Assembly: GCF_021026345.1 (NCBI RefSeq)
Contig: NZ_JAJNCZ010000003.1
Location: 62,001 to 126,000, forward strand
Direction: 5' to 3'
Origin: Rhizobium sp. GN54
GTDB taxonomy: Bacteria > Pseudomonadota > Alphaproteobacteria > Rhizobiales > Rhizobiaceae
DNA: 64,000 nucleotides
Shown here: in pieces, positions 62,182 through 64,000 of the stretch
How positions within the stretch are numbered: position 1 is the first letter of the stretch
Layout of the letters: every line of letters starts with the position of its first letter
Notes under the pieces: generated by a model
The model's input: the letters and a program-made list of their open reading frames with translations, nothing else
The model's database searches: none
What the model was told of the DNA's origin: nothing
Position numbers and translations under genes: made by a program

Positions 62182-63024
62182 CTACCCGTTTCCGGCGCGG
62201 CGCACGGCGTCGTCCGACACCGGCAGGACGTGCCCCGCGCCCGTGAAAATCTCGAACTCGTCGCCGCGCACCAGTGCGATCAGCGTCATGCCGGCCTCCT
62301 CCGCCGTGCGGATGGCAAGCGCGGTCGGTGCCGAAATGGCGATGATGAAGGGGCTGCCGGTAACCGCCGTCTTCTGCACCATCTCGACGGAGACACGGCT
62401 CGTGACCACTACCACACCCGCCTCGCCGCGATACCCTGCCCTTGCGGCAGCGCCCACGAGCTTGTCCAGCGCATTGTGTCGGCCCACGTCCTCGCGCACG
62501 GCGATCATCCCCTTGCCGGGGACGAAGAAGCCCGCGCCGTGCACGGCCCGCGTCTCGATGTGCAGCGGCTGCAGGCCGTTCAGCAGCCGCACCGCCTCGA
62601 CAACCTGGTCCTCGGTCAGCACCAGACCCGATCCGCCGACCGATGGCGTGATGCGCACGGCCTGCTCGATCGATTCGATCCCGCACAGCCCGCATCCGAC
62701 CGGCCCCGCCATGTGGCGGCGGCGCGACGTCAGCGCCTCGCTCTGCGCGTCCGCGAGACGGATCTGCAGGTCGATGCCCTTGTCTTCCTCCACGACCTCG
62801 ATCGCCTCGATCTCGCTGGCATCGCGGACGATTCCCTCGGTCAGGCTGAACCCGACGGCGAAATCCTGAAGGTCCGCAGGCGTGGCCATCATCACGGCAT
62901 GCGTCGAGCCGTGATAGGTAAAGGCGACCGGCACCTCCTCGGGCACGATCCGCTCGCCCGCCGCCAGCCGGCCGGAACGGCGCGCAAGTTCGGGGACCGT
63001 CTTCGTCGCACGGAAGCTGCTCAT
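62182..63024 (-). CDS. fdhD: Formate dehydrogenase sulfurtransferase FdhD
   Basis: Transfers sulfur to the molybdenum cofactor so that formate dehydrogenase becomes active. The 280-residue protein has VPEEVPVAFTYHGSTHAVMMATPADLQDFAVGF-like N-terminus (by position), the reactive Cys pair in GPVGCGLCGIES and the DVGRHNALDKLVG motif. It follows fdsA after 59 bases and precedes fdsD. Confidence 0.95.
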   Translation of the reverse strand: MSSFRATKTVPELARRSGRLAAGERIVPEEVPVAFTYHGSTHAVMMATPADLQDFAVGFSLTEGIVRDASEIEAIEVVEEDKGIDLQIRLADAQSEALTSRRRHMAGPVGCGLCGIESIEQAVRITPSVGGSGLVLTEDQVVEAVRLLNGLQPLHIETRAVHGAGFFVPGKGMIAVREDVGRHNALDKLVGAAARAGYRGEAGVVVVTSRVSVEMVQKTAVTGSPFIIAISAPTALAIRTAEEAGMTLIALVRGDEFEIFTGAGHVLPVSDDAVRRAGNG

Positions 63025-63083
63025 CGGACTTCGGCGTCCGACGAAACGCTCCCTACCGCCACACCGGCCATCGTCGCCAACTC

Positions 63084-64000
63084 CTACTCCGCCGCCTCCA
63101 GCTTGCCGGTGATCCGGCGAGAGCGGCGGGCCTGTTCGTCATACTCGATCTGCCAATCCGAAGGTCCGTTCGAGGGCGAGACCTGAACGGCCGTGACCTT
63201 GTATTCCGGGCAGTTGGTCGCCCAGTCGGAGAAGTCGGTCGTGATCACGTTCGCCTGCGTATCCGGGTGATGGAAGGTCGTATAGACCACGCCCGGCGAC
63301 ACGCGGTCGGTGATCAGCGCGCGCAGCGTCGTCTCGCCCGCCCGGCTGGCAAGCCGCACCCAGTCGCCCTCGCGGATACCACGGTTCTCGGCATCGTGCG
63401 GATGGATCTCCAGCCGGTCCTCCCCGTGCCAGACGACATTGTCGGTCCGCCGCGTCTGCGCGCCGACATTGTACTGGCTGAGGATGCGGCCGGTCGTCAG
63501 AAGCAGCGGGAAGCGCGGGCCGGTCTTCTCGTCGGTCGCGACATATTCGGTACGGATGAACTTGCCCTTGCCGCGCACGAAGCCGTCGATATGCATGATC
63601 GGCGAGCCTTGCGGATGCTTCTCGTTGCAGGGCCACTGCACCGAACCGATCTTGTCCAAGTAGTCGTAGGAGACGAGCGCGAAGCTCGGCGTGGTCGCCG
63701 CGATCTCGTCCATGATCTCGGAGGGATGGCGATAGTTCCAGGCGAGCCCCATGGCCTGCGCCATCTTCTGCGTCACCTCCCAGTCGGCATAGCCGTTGCG
63801 CGGCGTCATCACCCGGCGAACGCGGTTGATGCGGCGCTCGGCATTGGTGAAGGTGCCGTCCTTTTCCAGGAAGGTGGAGCCCGGCAGGAAGACGTGGGCG
63901 TAGTTCGCCGTCTCGTTGAGGAACAGGTCCTGCACGACGACGCATTCCATGGCGGCAAGGCCTGCCGAAACGTGCTTGGTGTCCGGGTCGGACTGAAGGA
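63084..64000 (-). CDS. fdsA: Formate dehydrogenase alpha subunit FdsA, 3' part only
   Basis: The C-terminal part (about 305 residues) of the molybdopterin-containing catalytic subunit; the gene runs off the right edge. The frame is open to base 64000 on the minus strand and upstream of Met 63950 still encodes SDPDTKHVSAGLAA, which fits the family, so the ATG there is internal. Visible are FLPGSTFLEKDGTFTNAERRINRV, the dinucleotide-binding domain TTGRILSQYNVGAQTRRTDNV, and HPHDAENRGIREGDWV, DFSDWATNCPEYKVTAVQVSP at the end (all by position). Catalytic Cys and Fe-S clusters are outside the window. Confidence 0.93.
   Translation of the reverse strand, partial: LQSDPDTKHVSAGLAAMECVVVQDLFLNETANYAHVFLPGSTFLEKDGTFTNAERRINRVRRVMTPRNGYADWEVTQKMAQAMGLAWNYRHPSEIMDEIAATTPSFALVSYDYLDKIGSVQWPCNEKHPQGSPIMHIDGFVRGKGKFIRTEYVATDEKTGPRFPLLLTTGRILSQYNVGAQTRRTDNVVWHGEDRLEIHPHDAENRGIREGDWVRLASRAGETTLRALITDRVSPGVVYTTFHHPDTQANVITTDFSDWATNCPEYKVTAVQVSPSNGPSDWQIEYDEQARRSRRITGKLEAAE

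Overview
The window is a GC-rich piece of chromosome from an alphaproteobacterium, most likely Rhizobiaceae (Sinorhizobium/Ensifer, Shinella or Rhizobium type). Reasons: 5-aminolevulinate synthase HemA (C4 haem route), the aerobic cobaltochelatase pair CobS/CobT, the cell-cycle response regulator CpdR, an Lrp-arginase-ornithine aminotransferase cluster, a CobS/J-domain/BolA neighbourhood, and promoters of the rhizobial form CTTGAC-N17-CTATAG. The genus is inferred from remembered synteny and protein families, not computed. Genes are tightly packed, with many 1-8 base overlaps. I see no insertion sequence, prophage, CRISPR array or plasmid origin.

Bases 1-20000: the end of a sulfate-importer ATPase (cysA), tlpA, argH, a small LptM-like lipoprotein, lysA, a giant Gln-rich membrane protein (TIGR02302/DUF4175 type), cpdR, hpt, a DUF3426 protein, the division ABC pair ftsE-ftsX, a YdcF-like protein, an acyltransferase (plsC), a gamma-glutamylcyclotransferase, a DUF2125 protein, tyrC, a methyltransferase, a gloB-like hydrolase overlapping a DUF985 cupin, a DMT exporter, a DUF3108 protein and rpmB. 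This is housekeeping: amino-acid synthesis, purine salvage, envelope and division.

Bases 19800-32500: a queuosine-precursor transporter (yhhQ type) with what looks like a preQ1-I riboswitch covering its start codon, a phytase-like secreted protein, cobT-cobS, a J-domain protein, bolA, the operon aroK-aroB-CBS/CorC protein, divergently a 49-residue membrane protein coupled to xerD, then accA, an L,D-transpeptidase lipoprotein and a TusA-like protein.

Bases 32500-44000: a three-gene, 4-base-overlapping signalling cassette (CHASE3 histidine kinase, stand-alone receiver, receiver-HisKA_2 kinase), a His-rich CobW-type GTPase, a D-Ala-D-Ala carboxypeptidase, an M20 amidohydrolase, tRNA-Arg(CCU), a GreA-like factor, a small unknown protein, a META-MliC fusion, dxr and hemA. 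HemA has an FNR/FixK-type box upstream.

Bases 44100-64000: a coxS-coxL-coxM molybdenum hydroxylase of form II type with an inverted array of 7-base repeats between coxS and coxL, a glycine-zipper lipoprotein, the tamA-tamB outer-membrane assembly pair (TamB carries an internal 520-residue duplication in exact register), the Lrp/rocF/rocD arginine-catabolic cluster, cheW, an alpha/beta hydrolase, an isoprenylcysteine-methyltransferase-like membrane protein, and the end of a formate dehydrogenase operon (fdsA partial, fdhD, fdsD). No wholly new multi-gene system stands out. The best leads are the riboswitch, the TamB duplication, the kinase cassette, the heptad array and the FNR box at hemA.
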